DNA of 64,000 nucleotides from CAWKCE01 sp032127035 (lineage in GTDB: Bacteria; Actinomycetota; Actinomycetes; JAHEKZ01): NCBI GenBank assembly GCA_963848085.1, contig CAWKCE010000004.1, forward strand, positions 124,001 to 188,000, written 5' to 3'. Positions 25,593 to 33,275 of the stretch are shown here, one piece after another. The notes under the pieces were generated by a model, which saw nothing but the letters and a program-made list of their open reading frames with translations, had not been told where the DNA came from and ran no database searches. Each line of letters opens with the position of its first letter. The first letter of the stretch is position 1. Position numbers and translations under genes: made by a program.

Positions 25593-26231
25593 TCAGGTGG
25601 GCGGGGGCTCCAGCACCAGGTCGGGGAGCGCCAGGCACAGCCAGTCGACCAGCTGGTCGTGGGTCCATCCGCGACTCGCCGTCAGGTACTGGTACGTGGC
25701 GTCTCCGTGGATGGCGAGCAGGACGTCCGTTGCGGTGTCGATGGTCAACCAGGGACGGAGCCGACCTTTGTCGGCCAGTCCGGCGACGACCTGACGAAAC
25801 GCCGCGTGGCGGAGTACCTCGTGGGCCTCGTGGGTGCCGCGAACCTCATCGTCGGTAAGTGCGGCCGCTCGGAGAACCTCTGAGATCGCGCTCGCCCGGG
25901 CAAACAGCGGTGCGGAGCCGCGGACGAAGATGCGTAGCGCCTCGTCGGCTCGGGGTTCGGCCTCCATGGCTGCCCACCAGGCAGTGTGTTCCGGAGGAAC
26001 CGGTGTCTTCTCGCCCATGACGGAGTCGTCGATGACCGCACTGATCAGCTCCGGCTTGGTGTGGAAGACGAAGTAGACCGTCTGAGGGGCGACGCCAGCC
26101 CGAGCGGCGATCGACGCGATCGTCGCCCCGTGGAAGCCACGCTCGGCGAACTCGTCTCGGGCGGCGTCGATGATTCGCCGCCGGGTGGCCCGTGCCTTGT
26201 CCCGTCGCGTTCCACCCTTGACGCCGCTCAT
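25593..26231 (-). CDS. TetR-family transcriptional regulator
   Basis: The 212-residue regulator has a TetR DNA-binding domain at about residues 20-65, with IASIAARAGVAPQTVYFVF, and a C-terminal ligand-binding domain without family-specific motifs. ATG 26229-26231 was chosen because GGAG lies about six bases upstream; ATG 26241-26243 would add four residues. It is divergent from the two membrane-protein genes, with a perfect palindrome in between, which points to autoregulation and control of those genes. It is convergent with the LamG-like gene. Confidence 0.88.
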   Translation of the reverse strand: MSGVKGGTRRDKARATRRRIIDAARDEFAERGFHGATIASIAARAGVAPQTVYFVFHTKPELISAVIDDSVMGEKTPVPPEHTAWWAAMEAEPRADEALRIFVRGSAPLFARASAISEVLRAAALTDDEVRGTHEAHEVLRHAAFRQVVAGLADKGRLRPWLTIDTATDVLLAIHGDATYQYLTASRGWTHDQLVDWLCLALPDLVLEPPPT

Positions 26232-26259
26232 CTCCAGCTCCATGCTAGGGAGTCCTTGG

Positions 26260-26276
26260 CTAGAGTATAACTCTAG
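26260..26276. promoter_or_regulatory. Probable operator of the divergent TetR regulator
   Basis: CTAGAGTATAACTCTAG is a palindrome with perfect seven-base arms (CTAGAGT/ACTCTAG) around ATA. It lies between the TetR start (26231) and the first membrane-protein gene (26304). Its size and symmetry fit a TetR dimer site, and it is placed to block both promoters. Assignment to this TetR is inferred from position. Confidence 0.65.
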
Positions 26277-26303
26277 TGAAAGCCTTTATCGAAAGTGAGC
26301 CCC

Positions 26304-26951
26304 ATGGTCATCGACATCGAAAGGGTAGATCGATCTGCAGTGCGCCGACGCCGAGCCGGCATGGTGTGCCTGGGCGCCGGGCTGCTCGGCGCGGCAAGCG
26401 GAGTCGGGCTCGCACTCCTGCCGTCGATCGTCGATCAGGAGCGGTTCAGCTACCCGCTCGGTACCTCCTCGTTCGTGGGCGTCCAGATCTGGTTCGTCGT
26501 CCAGCACCTCGGGCTGATCGTCGGGCTGCTCGCGCTGGCGGCCACCGGTGCCTCCGGAAGCGGCCAGGCGGCTCGCGCAGGTCAGGCGACGGCGCTGGCG
26601 GGGATGGGGCTGCTGACGGTGACCGAGCTCGTGGCCGTTCTGGCGGCCCAGGACTCCGTCGCCACGCCGCTGGTCGTGATGCTCGGCGCCAGCTACGGGA
26701 TCTCCACGGTTCTGGTCGGCGTCGGGCTCGTGTTGGTCGGCTGGGCGGTGCTCCGGCAGGAGTCGTGGCTCGGCTGGCGTCGGCTCGTACCGCTTGCCCT
26801 CGGCTGCTACGTGTTCGTGCCCATGATTCCCGCGCTGGCGGGCCCCTTCGTCGTGGCCCGGTTGGCGATCGCCGGATGGATGGTGCTGTTCGCGCTGCTC
26901 GGGTGGGTCCTTGTTGAGCACCCCGAAAGCGAGGGGTCGGCTCGTGGCTGA
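26304..26951 (+). CDS. Multi-pass membrane protein of unknown function (DUF4386-like size)
   Basis: The 215-residue protein has about six hydrophobic helices (first at about residues 20-42, last at about 185-207) and a short basic N-terminus. No catalytic or transport motif is visible. ATG 26304 was chosen over GTG 26295, three codons upstream. It overlaps the next membrane-protein gene by 8 bp, forming a two-gene unit probably repressed by the divergent TetR protein. Its inducer and role are unknown. Confidence 0.72.
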   Translation: MVIDIERVDRSAVRRRRAGMVCLGAGLLGAASGVGLALLPSIVDQERFSYPLGTSSFVGVQIWFVVQHLGLIVGLLALAATGASGSGQAARAGQATALAGMGLLTVTELVAVLAAQDSVATPLVVMLGASYGISTVLVGVGLVLVGWAVLRQESWLGWRRLVPLALGCYVFVPMIPALAGPFVVARLAIAGWMVLFALLGWVLVEHPESEGSARG

Positions 26952-27648
26952 CTTCGCGGCCGAGGCCTCACCGGAGACAACGCGTCAGCCCAACCGGTCT
27001 CGAGAGCGATCCTGGCGAGCACTGGCCCGTGTGACGGGAGGTGCCGGCCTGGCCACGCTTGGGCTGGTATTCGTTCCTGCTCTGGCCAACTCAGGACCGG
27101 AGCCGGGGTTCGATGGCGGAGCCGACGACATCCTTTCCTTCTTCCGGAGCACGGGGTCGGCTTGGGACGAGTTCGGCGCATTCAGCACAACGGTGGGAAT
27201 CATCGCGCTCCTGTGGTTCACGCTGGGGCTGTCGACGCTCCTTCGAGACTCCGAACCGGAACCACACTGGCGGACGTCGATCGCATCCGGGTCTGGCGTC
27301 GTCCTGGTCGCGCTCGTCCTGGCCGGGAGCTGGCAGGCCGCGTCGTTCCGCGCGGAAGATCTGGACCCGCAGGTTGCGCGCTACGCATTCGACGAGGGGA
27401 ACGTCGCCTTCGCCAATGGGTGGGTCGCGCTCGGAAGCTTCGCACTGTGTTGCGGCTGGGTCATCGTTTCAACGGGGTGCATCCGTCGATTCCTGGGCTG
27501 GTGGGCCGTCGCCAGCGGTGTCGGGCTGGTGCTGAGCCGCGCGGCGTGGGACCGCGAGTTCTGGCTGCTTCCCTACGCGATGTTCTGGCTCTGGGTGATC
27601 ACGGTGTGTGTTCTCCTGCTGCGTCGCGGGGGGCTGCGGGCGCCTTGA
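26944..27648 (+). CDS. Membrane protein of unknown function, second gene of TetR-linked pair
   Basis: The 234-residue protein has about six hydrophobic segments, with an extracytoplasmic loop containing GPEPGFDGGADDILSFFRST before the second helix. GTG 26944 was chosen because GAGGGG lies seven bases upstream and it gives an 8-bp overlap with the preceding gene. A similar helix number in both proteins suggests a two-component membrane complex, but no homologous motif is seen between them. The 3' end overlaps the convergent cupin gene by 50 bp. Confidence 0.7.
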   Translation: MADFAAEASPETTRQPNRSRERSWRALARVTGGAGLATLGLVFVPALANSGPEPGFDGGADDILSFFRSTGSAWDEFGAFSTTVGIIALLWFTLGLSTLLRDSEPEPHWRTSIASGSGVVLVALVLAGSWQAASFRAEDLDPQVARYAFDEGNVAFANGWVALGSFALCCGWVIVSTGCIRRFLGWWAVASGVGLVLSRAAWDREFWLLPYAMFWLWVITVCVLLLRRGGLRAP

Positions 27649-27934
27649 GCTCGACGAAGACGACGTGCGTTGGGCTGTCTCCGATGTTCTCCCCGGCGTG
27701 CTGCTGAGCCGGGACCCAGTGTGCGCCCCCAGCTTCAACCTCCACGTCCTTCTGTTGGCCACCATGGTGGAGGCGCCGTCGAAAGGAGCTCAGCGTGTAC
27801 ATGACGGAGTCGGGATGCTCGTGCGGCGTGGTCCGCTGGCCGGGGAGGTCGGTGTAGTCGAGCACCCGCACCTGCTCGTTCTCGAAGATCACGCGGTAGT
27901 GGTCGGGGTTGGTCGTCACCGGGTCGAGGGTCAT
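27599..27934 (-). CDS. Small cupin-domain protein
   Basis: The 111-residue protein is a single cupin barrel. Motif 1 is seen in TTPHEHPDSVMYTLSSF and motif 2 in GGAHWVPAQQHAGENIGDSP, giving potential metal ligands His in PHEH and in the second motif. The substrate is unknown. Its ATG overlaps the stop of the GNAT acetyltransferase gene by ATGA, so the two are co-translated. The 3' ends of this gene and the membrane-protein gene overlap by 50 bp, an unusually long convergent overlap. Confidence 0.78.
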   Translation of the reverse strand: MTLDPVTTNPDHYRVIFENEQVRVLDYTDLPGQRTTPHEHPDSVMYTLSSFRRRLHHGGQQKDVEVEAGGAHWVPAQQHAGENIGDSPTHVVFVELKAPAAPRDAAGEHTP

Positions 27935-28377
27935 GGTGGCAGTGTGTCGTGGTCGTCAAGGTCCCAGGTCTGGATGACTGCCGACTCGGGGCTACCGGCA
28001 CCCGCCGACCGGTAGGTGGCGACCGCTGCTGTGTTTCCCGGTTCCACGGCGACCCACATGCCGTAGCACCCGCGTTCGGTGGCCAGCTCCCGCAGCGCGG
28101 AGACGAGCGCCCGTCCGACCCCTTGCCGCCGAAAGTGGTCGTCCACGCTCAGCTCGTAGACCAGCATCTCGGTTCCCTTGTCGGGGTGGGTGGTCTCGAT
28201 CCCGGTCACAAAGCCCACGGGAGTCGACTCCTGGTAGGCGACCAGCAGGTGGTGTCCCGGCGACTCAAGCGTGGCGCGCGCCCAGTCGTGGGTGGGTCGG
28301 TGGTCGAACAGAGCCGGCGCACCGACGACATCGCCAACATCGTGGGGTGTCAGGCGGCGGATGGTGGGCTGAGCCAT
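27931..28377 (-). CDS. GNAT-family N-acetyltransferase
   Basis: The 148-residue acetyltransferase has the acetyl-CoA-binding motif RRQGVGRALV (about residues 84-93) after ELSVDDHF, and GCYGMWVAVEPGNTAAVATY. The overall pattern recalls small GNAT proteins related to aminoglycoside 3-N-acetyltransferase AAC(3)-I, but a resistance function cannot be concluded. It is co-translated with the cupin gene downstream. The start MAQPTIRRL is the first in-frame ATG. Confidence 0.83.
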   Translation of the reverse strand: MAQPTIRRLTPHDVGDVVGAPALFDHRPTHDWARATLESPGHHLLVAYQESTPVGFVTGIETTHPDKGTEMLVYELSVDDHFRRQGVGRALVSALRELATERGCYGMWVAVEPGNTAAVATYRSAGAGSPESAVIQTWDLDDHDTLPP

Positions 28378-28455
28378 GTTCCACGCCCTCTCGCGCTCTG
28401 CTGGGTGTGCACTCGGCGTATCAGAGTGTCCTGGGGGTGTGCACTCGGCGTGGGG

Positions 28456-29265
28456 TTAGGTGGGGGTGTGGCGGAGCGCAAGCAGTACGGCCACGTACTG
28501 GGTGAGGTAGGCCGCGATCGTGAACGCGTGGAACAGCTCGTGAAAGCCGAACCAGGTGGGCCAGGGGTTCGGGCGCTTGAGCGCGTAGAAGACCGCGCCG
28601 AGGCTGTAGAGCAGACCGCCCGCAGCGATCAGGATGACGATGGCCGGGCCACCGGCGCGCCACAGGTCGGGCAGAAAGGCGACTGCCACCCAGCCGAGTG
28701 CCATGTAGGTCGCGACGTACAGCCAGCGAGGTGCCCGCACCCACAGCACCCGGAACACGATCCCGAGCGCGGCCACGGACCAGACGATGGTCAGCAGGCG
28801 CTTGCCGGAAGGTCCCGGGAGCAGCGCGACGGCGAAGGGGGTATAGCTGCCCGCGATGAACAGGTAGATGTTCGAGTGGTCCAGCCGCTTGAGCACTCCC
28901 TCCCAGGTCGGTCCCCACACGCGGCGGTGGTAGGTAGCGCTCACGGCGAACAGCAGCACTGTGGTTGCGAGGTACACCAGAACCGACCACCGCACGGCAC
29001 CGGCCGGCGCCAGGAACAGCGCAACTGTTCCCAGGACGAGGGCGAGGGGCACCGCGCCGAGGTGCAGCCACCCGCGCAGTTTGGGTCGGACGTTGATGGG
29101 AACGTGTGAGGTCGCCCGGCCGATGCGGCGCTCTGCGCCGTCGAGCGCCCGATCGACCAGGTGGTCAACCGCCTCCTCGAGGTGCTCCTCAGCGCGACGC
29201 AGCCGCCCCTGATCCGGGGGTGGCATGTCGTCAGGCGGTCGGACCACGTGTCCAGGATGCGCCAT
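28456..29265 (-). CDS. Hemolysin III / PAQR-family membrane protein
   Basis: The 269-residue protein has seven membrane helices from about residue 65 on. The metal-binding residues of the PAQR superfamily are present in VSATYHRR, RLDHSNIYLFIAGSYTPF and FHELFHAFTIAAY. The 60-residue charged N-terminal extension (about 20-50, EEHLEEAVDHLVDRALDG) could be an amphipathic helix. Eukaryotic relatives are adiponectin receptors with ceramidase activity; the bacterial role is unclear and haemolysis should not be assumed. It is divergent from the metzincin-like gene across 117 bp. Confidence 0.88.
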   Translation of the reverse strand: MAHPGHVVRPPDDMPPPDQGRLRRAEEHLEEAVDHLVDRALDGAERRIGRATSHVPINVRPKLRGWLHLGAVPLALVLGTVALFLAPAGAVRWSVLVYLATTVLLFAVSATYHRRVWGPTWEGVLKRLDHSNIYLFIAGSYTPFAVALLPGPSGKRLLTIVWSVAALGIVFRVLWVRAPRWLYVATYMALGWVAVAFLPDLWRAGGPAIVILIAAGGLLYSLGAVFYALKRPNPWPTWFGFHELFHAFTIAAYLTQYVAVLLALRHTPT

Positions 29266-29280
29266 GGGAGCAAACCGGCC

Positions 29281-29293
29281 AAACCGGACCGGT
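29281..29293. promoter_or_regulatory. Short palindrome in the hemolysin III / metzincin intergenic region
   Basis: AACCGGACCGGTT has perfect six-base arms around one central base. A further AACCGG half-site lies just before it, at 29273-29280, and more partial half-sites follow to about 29315. It sits between two divergent starts and may be a regulator site, but no matching regulator is encoded next to it. Confidence 0.35.
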
Positions 29294-29382
29294 TCTGCGG
29301 ATCGGTTCCGTAACCGCTCCCAGAATGCTGAGATGGGGGGGATCGCATCCGCCCCGGGTGACCCCCGCTTGGAGGAACATCG

Positions 29383-31359
29383 ATGTCCCGACTCACCTCG
29401 TCCCGGTGGCGCCGCAGCGGCGCCCTGGCCGTCGGCGCCACAGCCGCAGCAGCCGCACTCGTCCTCGGATCCGCGCCCGGCGCGTCCGCGGTGCCGGGGT
29501 TCAGCAACCTGGACCCGGGCGAGCGGGCCTCGCTGACCGAGCAGATCCCGGTGCAGTTCGTGTTCGTCGGCTACAACAATGTTGATCTGGCGAAGTTCAG
29601 GGACGAGCTACCGTCCGGTGCGGCGCCGGTCGCTCGCTACCCGGAGTTCTACGGCCTCGACGGCGGCCTCGGGCTCAACTACACCTTCGACTACACGACG
29701 GTGAAGGCGTCGTCGGCGTACGAAGACAACCTGTTCGGCCACCTGGCTGACATCGCGGTGCCGGAAAGCGCTGTGGACGGACGGAACATCACGCTGTTCC
29801 AGGAGGACTACAACGCGCAGGACACCAACCTGCTCGACGTGGTCGACAACCAGTTCATCGACGCGCCCAGCGTCGAGCAGTGGCTGGTCAACAACCCGGC
29901 TCCCGGGGTCGACCCCGCGCGCAACACGATCTACTTCCTGAACTGGTACTCGCGAACGGACTTCCAGTTCCACACGTACATCAAGTTCGGTGAGCCGGAC
30001 CCGGACACCGGGTACGACTTCGGCCTGAACCGCCAGAGCCGCAAGATCAGCGCGTGGGGCGGTACCCCGGCCAGCGACGAGGAGACGCCGGTCACGGTGG
30101 GCGGGAACCCGGTCGACAGCCGAACCTGGTTCTACGACCTGTCCGCCGGCCCGGAGTCCTGGACGGACAACTGGGCGGTGGACGTCTCCGACGTGGACGG
30201 TGACGGCGAGGCGGACTACCGAATGCCTCCTGTCTGGGAGTACCGGGACGACGCCGGCGCCGGCCCCGGCGCCCACCCGACGGCGGCGCTGTCGTCGGAC
30301 CTCGGGCTGGTCGCCCGGTACGTGGGGCTGGACCTGCTCTTCGCCAGTTCGCCGCTGTACTCACCGGCACTTGCGGCGCCCCGCCTGCCCGACACGATCA
30401 ACCTGGACGTCAACGGGTACGAAGGCCAGCCCGGCCTGAAAGGCACCCGTGACTACTTCACGCCGTCCCTCTTCTTGTCCGAGGAGCAGAAGCTCGTCGA
30501 CATCCCGATGAGCATCGACGTCCAGACGGGCCAGCTGCAGGCGAGCACCAAGAACTGCCTGGAGCTGCAGCTGAAGGACAAGCCGTGCGACCCGAAGAAG
30601 TGGTACCCGGGCTTCGCCAACCTGTACCTCGACGCAGCCAAGAAGCAGCGGCAGTGGCGTGACGGTGGCGGCGACTACGAAGCGGGCATCTTCCACTACA
30701 CAACGCGCGCCCGGAAGGCGTACGGACCGCTCGGCTACGCGGACGACAACTACCGCAACGGCACGCAGAGCGGCGTGTTCAGCTTCCTCGACCCGGACAT
30801 CATCAACGTGTTCGGGTACGGGCTGACCACGACGGACATCCACGAGGTGGGTCACCACCTGGGGATGAGCCACCCGCACGACGGGTACGACTCGGAGACC
30901 GGCGTGGACTTCGGTCCCGGCGGCGACTACTACTTCGCCTGGTCGGGGGACCAGAACAACTCGATCATGAGCTACATCGACCTGAACTGGGACTTCAGCA
31001 CCTTCGACAAGGACAACGCCGCGCGCTTCTACGCTGCGACGTACGTGACCACCGCCAACACCGTGGCCAAGATGGTTCTGGACTCCGGGTCCGGCGCCGG
31101 CAACAGCGAGCTGACTGCCGCCGACACCGCGATCGGGATGGCCCAGGCCAGGCTGACCCTGCACGACTACCAGGGCGCCTTCGCCGCCGCGAAAGCCGCC
31201 TACAACCACACGCTGTCTGCGGCAGTCGCGACGGGCGTGAACGTTCCGGCCACCAACGACGGCTGGCGCGTCGTCCAGAAAGTGAAGGGCCAGTTCGGCC
31301 TGATCGACTACGCGTCCCGGGACTTCATCGGCGAGGACACCCGCCGGGCCCGGCTGTAG
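29383..31359 (+). CDS. Secreted metzincin-like zinc metalloprotease
   Basis: The 658-residue protein starts with a signal peptide (residues 1-36, ending GASA). Residues 487-497 read HEVGHHLGMSH, an exact HExxHxxGxxH zinc-binding motif, and SIMSYID (527-533) provides a candidate Met-turn about 30 residues later, as in metzincins. The 450 residues before the motif match no domain I know; they contain many aromatic and acidic residues. The substrate is unknown and the enzyme is expected outside the cell. ATG 29383 has GGAGGAAC upstream. The mature N-terminus (VPGFSNLDPGERASL) shows no obvious pro-peptide. Confidence 0.75.
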   Translation: MSRLTSSRWRRSGALAVGATAAAAALVLGSAPGASAVPGFSNLDPGERASLTEQIPVQFVFVGYNNVDLAKFRDELPSGAAPVARYPEFYGLDGGLGLNYTFDYTTVKASSAYEDNLFGHLADIAVPESAVDGRNITLFQEDYNAQDTNLLDVVDNQFIDAPSVEQWLVNNPAPGVDPARNTIYFLNWYSRTDFQFHTYIKFGEPDPDTGYDFGLNRQSRKISAWGGTPASDEETPVTVGGNPVDSRTWFYDLSAGPESWTDNWAVDVSDVDGDGEADYRMPPVWEYRDDAGAGPGAHPTAALSSDLGLVARYVGLDLLFASSPLYSPALAAPRLPDTINLDVNGYEGQPGLKGTRDYFTPSLFLSEEQKLVDIPMSIDVQTGQLQASTKNCLELQLKDKPCDPKKWYPGFANLYLDAAKKQRQWRDGGGDYEAGIFHYTTRARKAYGPLGYADDNYRNGTQSGVFSFLDPDIINVFGYGLTTTDIHEVGHHLGMSHPHDGYDSETGVDFGPGGDYYFAWSGDQNNSIMSYIDLNWDFSTFDKDNAARFYAATYVTTANTVAKMVLDSGSGAGNSELTAADTAIGMAQARLTLHDYQGAFAAAKAAYNHTLSAAVATGVNVPATNDGWRVVQKVKGQFGLIDYASRDFIGEDTRRARL

Positions 31360-31366
31360 CCAGCAG

Positions 31367-31406
31367 CGCATTCGCCCGCCAACCGCAAGGTCGGCGGGCG
31401 AATGCG
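31367..31406. terminator. Strong hairpin between convergent genes
   Basis: CGCATTCGCCCGCC (31367-31380) is perfectly complementary to GGCGGGCGAATGCG (31393-31406), with a 12-base loop that can itself form a short stem. It starts 8 bp after the metzincin-like stop and lies before the convergent L,D-transpeptidase stop, so it can serve both directions. There is no long T-run, as is common in high-GC actinobacteria. Confidence 0.75.
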
Positions 31407-31475
31407 TGTCTGGACGCCCCGTCATCTCGGCCGGGCAGCGATCCTTGCGGGTACCTCATTCGGTACCGCCCGAGG

Positions 31476-33173
31476 TCAGTACGACCCGTATACCCGCACC
31501 TTGGTGCCGAGGGGGGTTTCGTCGAAGATGCGATGGATCGCTGGCCGCCACACCCGGATGCAGCCGTGGCTGGCCGGGTACGGGAGCACCAGGGAGTTGC
31601 TGACCGAGCCGTGGAGAGCGATCCCCGGCCGGGAGGTGAGGAAGAACATCGGGTCGTACATGTAGGCCTCGGGGTACAGCGTCGACTCGATCGGGCCCTC
31701 GAGCTTGCGGAACACCGCGCCGGTCCCCACGGGGGTGTCGAACTTCGGCTTGCCCGTGGACGCCCAGACGATCCTGCGGTACTTGCGGTCGACGACCTGG
31801 AACAGCATCTGGCACGTCTTGTTGACGTAGATCCCATCGGAGCGGTCGGGTCGGGGCAGGTGGCGCGCGGACATCACCGAACGAGTCAGGGACGGCCGCA
31901 GCCCGTCGCGCGACGGGGTACGGCCCGTGAGGTCGCGCCAGGCACACAGCGCCTGGTACGTGCGGGCGTCGGGGACGCCGTCCACCACGCCGACGGGCAC
32001 GCCCAGCGCCTGGAGCTTGCGCTCGACGAGGTAGGTCGGGCTGCCCACGACGACGACAATGCGCCTGCTGTCGCCCTTGATTCGGCACCGCTTGCCCCCA
32101 CACAGCGCGCCCGGCTTGTGTACCCGGAGCACGAGGCGGCCGTTCGCCTGGAAACGGTGAGCCAGGCTGAACCGCGAGGTGCGTGTCGGCTCGCCGTCCT
32201 TCAGCATCGGTGACAGCGTGTCGCGGGCGACGGTGCGCCAGCCGTCTGCGGTCCGCCTCTCGAGGCGTACCGGTCCGAGCCGTGCGGCCGCGATCCCGGG
32301 GGTCACCGTCCCCGAGACGGTCCACCGCTTGCCCGACCGGATGACGGCGGCGGACTTCCCGGTCGTCACCTTGAACGCGGTCGCCGGCACGCCCAACAGC
32401 ATCATGTCGTGGACGACGCGACCAATGCCGGGGACCTTCGTGACGACGAGTAGCCGCGCCGGGTTCTCCTCGGGCCACGGCCACGTGGAGGTGAACCCAC
32501 CGGCCCCGCCGGTGGTGCCCTGCAGCGAACCGTGCGTGTTCGGTGTCCGCTGCACGACGACGTCGACGCCGGCGGCAGGGTCGCGCGTGTCCGAGAAGAC
32601 AACTCGGCCGACGGCGGTGGCGCCGCTGGTTCGGCCTGCTGGCAGTCGCTTGGGATCTTGCGAGACCTCCGCCAGCACTGGCCAGTCGGAACCGGTGACG
32701 TCGATGTCGACACCGAGATCCACGACGACGGGTGAGCCCCCGCTGCACACCTGGCTGGCGGGGCAGGCCTCAACGGCCAGCGATCGCAGGCCGTTGTTGA
32801 CCGCCCCCACCGGGATCTGGGCCGACCACTCGCCGTCGGCAGAAGTGCCGGAGACCAGCTGGAGCGGCGTCCGGGGGAGGTCGCGGCTCCGGGTGCCGGT
32901 GACGAGCGCAGGCAGCGGCAGTCGGATGCCGTTGTCCCGGTACCCCGTGCGCTGGCCCCCCGGGACCACCAGGCGGACCGAGACGGTGACCGTGCCGGTC
33001 TGGAGCCGGGTCAGGGTCAGCGCGGTCGGACTCACCGAGTTCACCGTCGCGGTGACGTCCCCGACCGCTGCCTCCGCGTGGACGAGCGGGGTCGCGGCGA
33101 CCAGGCTGACCACCAGCGCGCCGGCCGCAGACACGCCGGCGACCCGCAGGCGAGAACGTCCCATGAGGCGCAT
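31476..33173 (-). CDS. L,D-transpeptidase (YkuD) with large extracytoplasmic N-terminal region
   Basis: The 565-residue exported protein forms or remodels 3-3 cross-links in peptidoglycan. A signal peptide covers about residues 1-34. A beta-rich region of about 320 residues of no recognised family follows, then a peptidoglycan-binding-like segment (about 365-420, RKLQALGVPVGVVDGVPDARTY). The C-terminal YkuD domain (about 440-565) has HGSVSNSLVLPYPASHGCIRV, split by the catalytic Cys538 in SHGCIRV. It is divergent from the trehalose-synthase-like gene, with 102 bp between starts. Confidence 0.88.
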   Translation of the reverse strand: MRLMGRSRLRVAGVSAAGALVVSLVAATPLVHAEAAVGDVTATVNSVSPTALTLTRLQTGTVTVSVRLVVPGGQRTGYRDNGIRLPLPALVTGTRSRDLPRTPLQLVSGTSADGEWSAQIPVGAVNNGLRSLAVEACPASQVCSGGSPVVVDLGVDIDVTGSDWPVLAEVSQDPKRLPAGRTSGATAVGRVVFSDTRDPAAGVDVVVQRTPNTHGSLQGTTGGAGGFTSTWPWPEENPARLLVVTKVPGIGRVVHDMMLLGVPATAFKVTTGKSAAVIRSGKRWTVSGTVTPGIAAARLGPVRLERRTADGWRTVARDTLSPMLKDGEPTRTSRFSLAHRFQANGRLVLRVHKPGALCGGKRCRIKGDSRRIVVVVGSPTYLVERKLQALGVPVGVVDGVPDARTYQALCAWRDLTGRTPSRDGLRPSLTRSVMSARHLPRPDRSDGIYVNKTCQMLFQVVDRKYRRIVWASTGKPKFDTPVGTGAVFRKLEGPIESTLYPEAYMYDPMFFLTSRPGIALHGSVSNSLVLPYPASHGCIRVWRPAIHRIFDETPLGTKVRVYGSY

Positions 33174-33275
33174 CAGATCAGATTACCTGTGCGACGCGGG
33201 CCTTCCGGCCCCCTGCGGCGCGCGTCGGAAGACGTAGCCTGATCGAGACCTGTCAACCGGCGCACAGGAGGTCCG

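Noticed and set aside
30361..31425. A 354-codon open frame on the minus strand
   Set aside because: It is antisense to the metzincin-like gene, which carries the zinc motif and signal peptide; the frame translates to Val/Gly-rich sequence without motifs.
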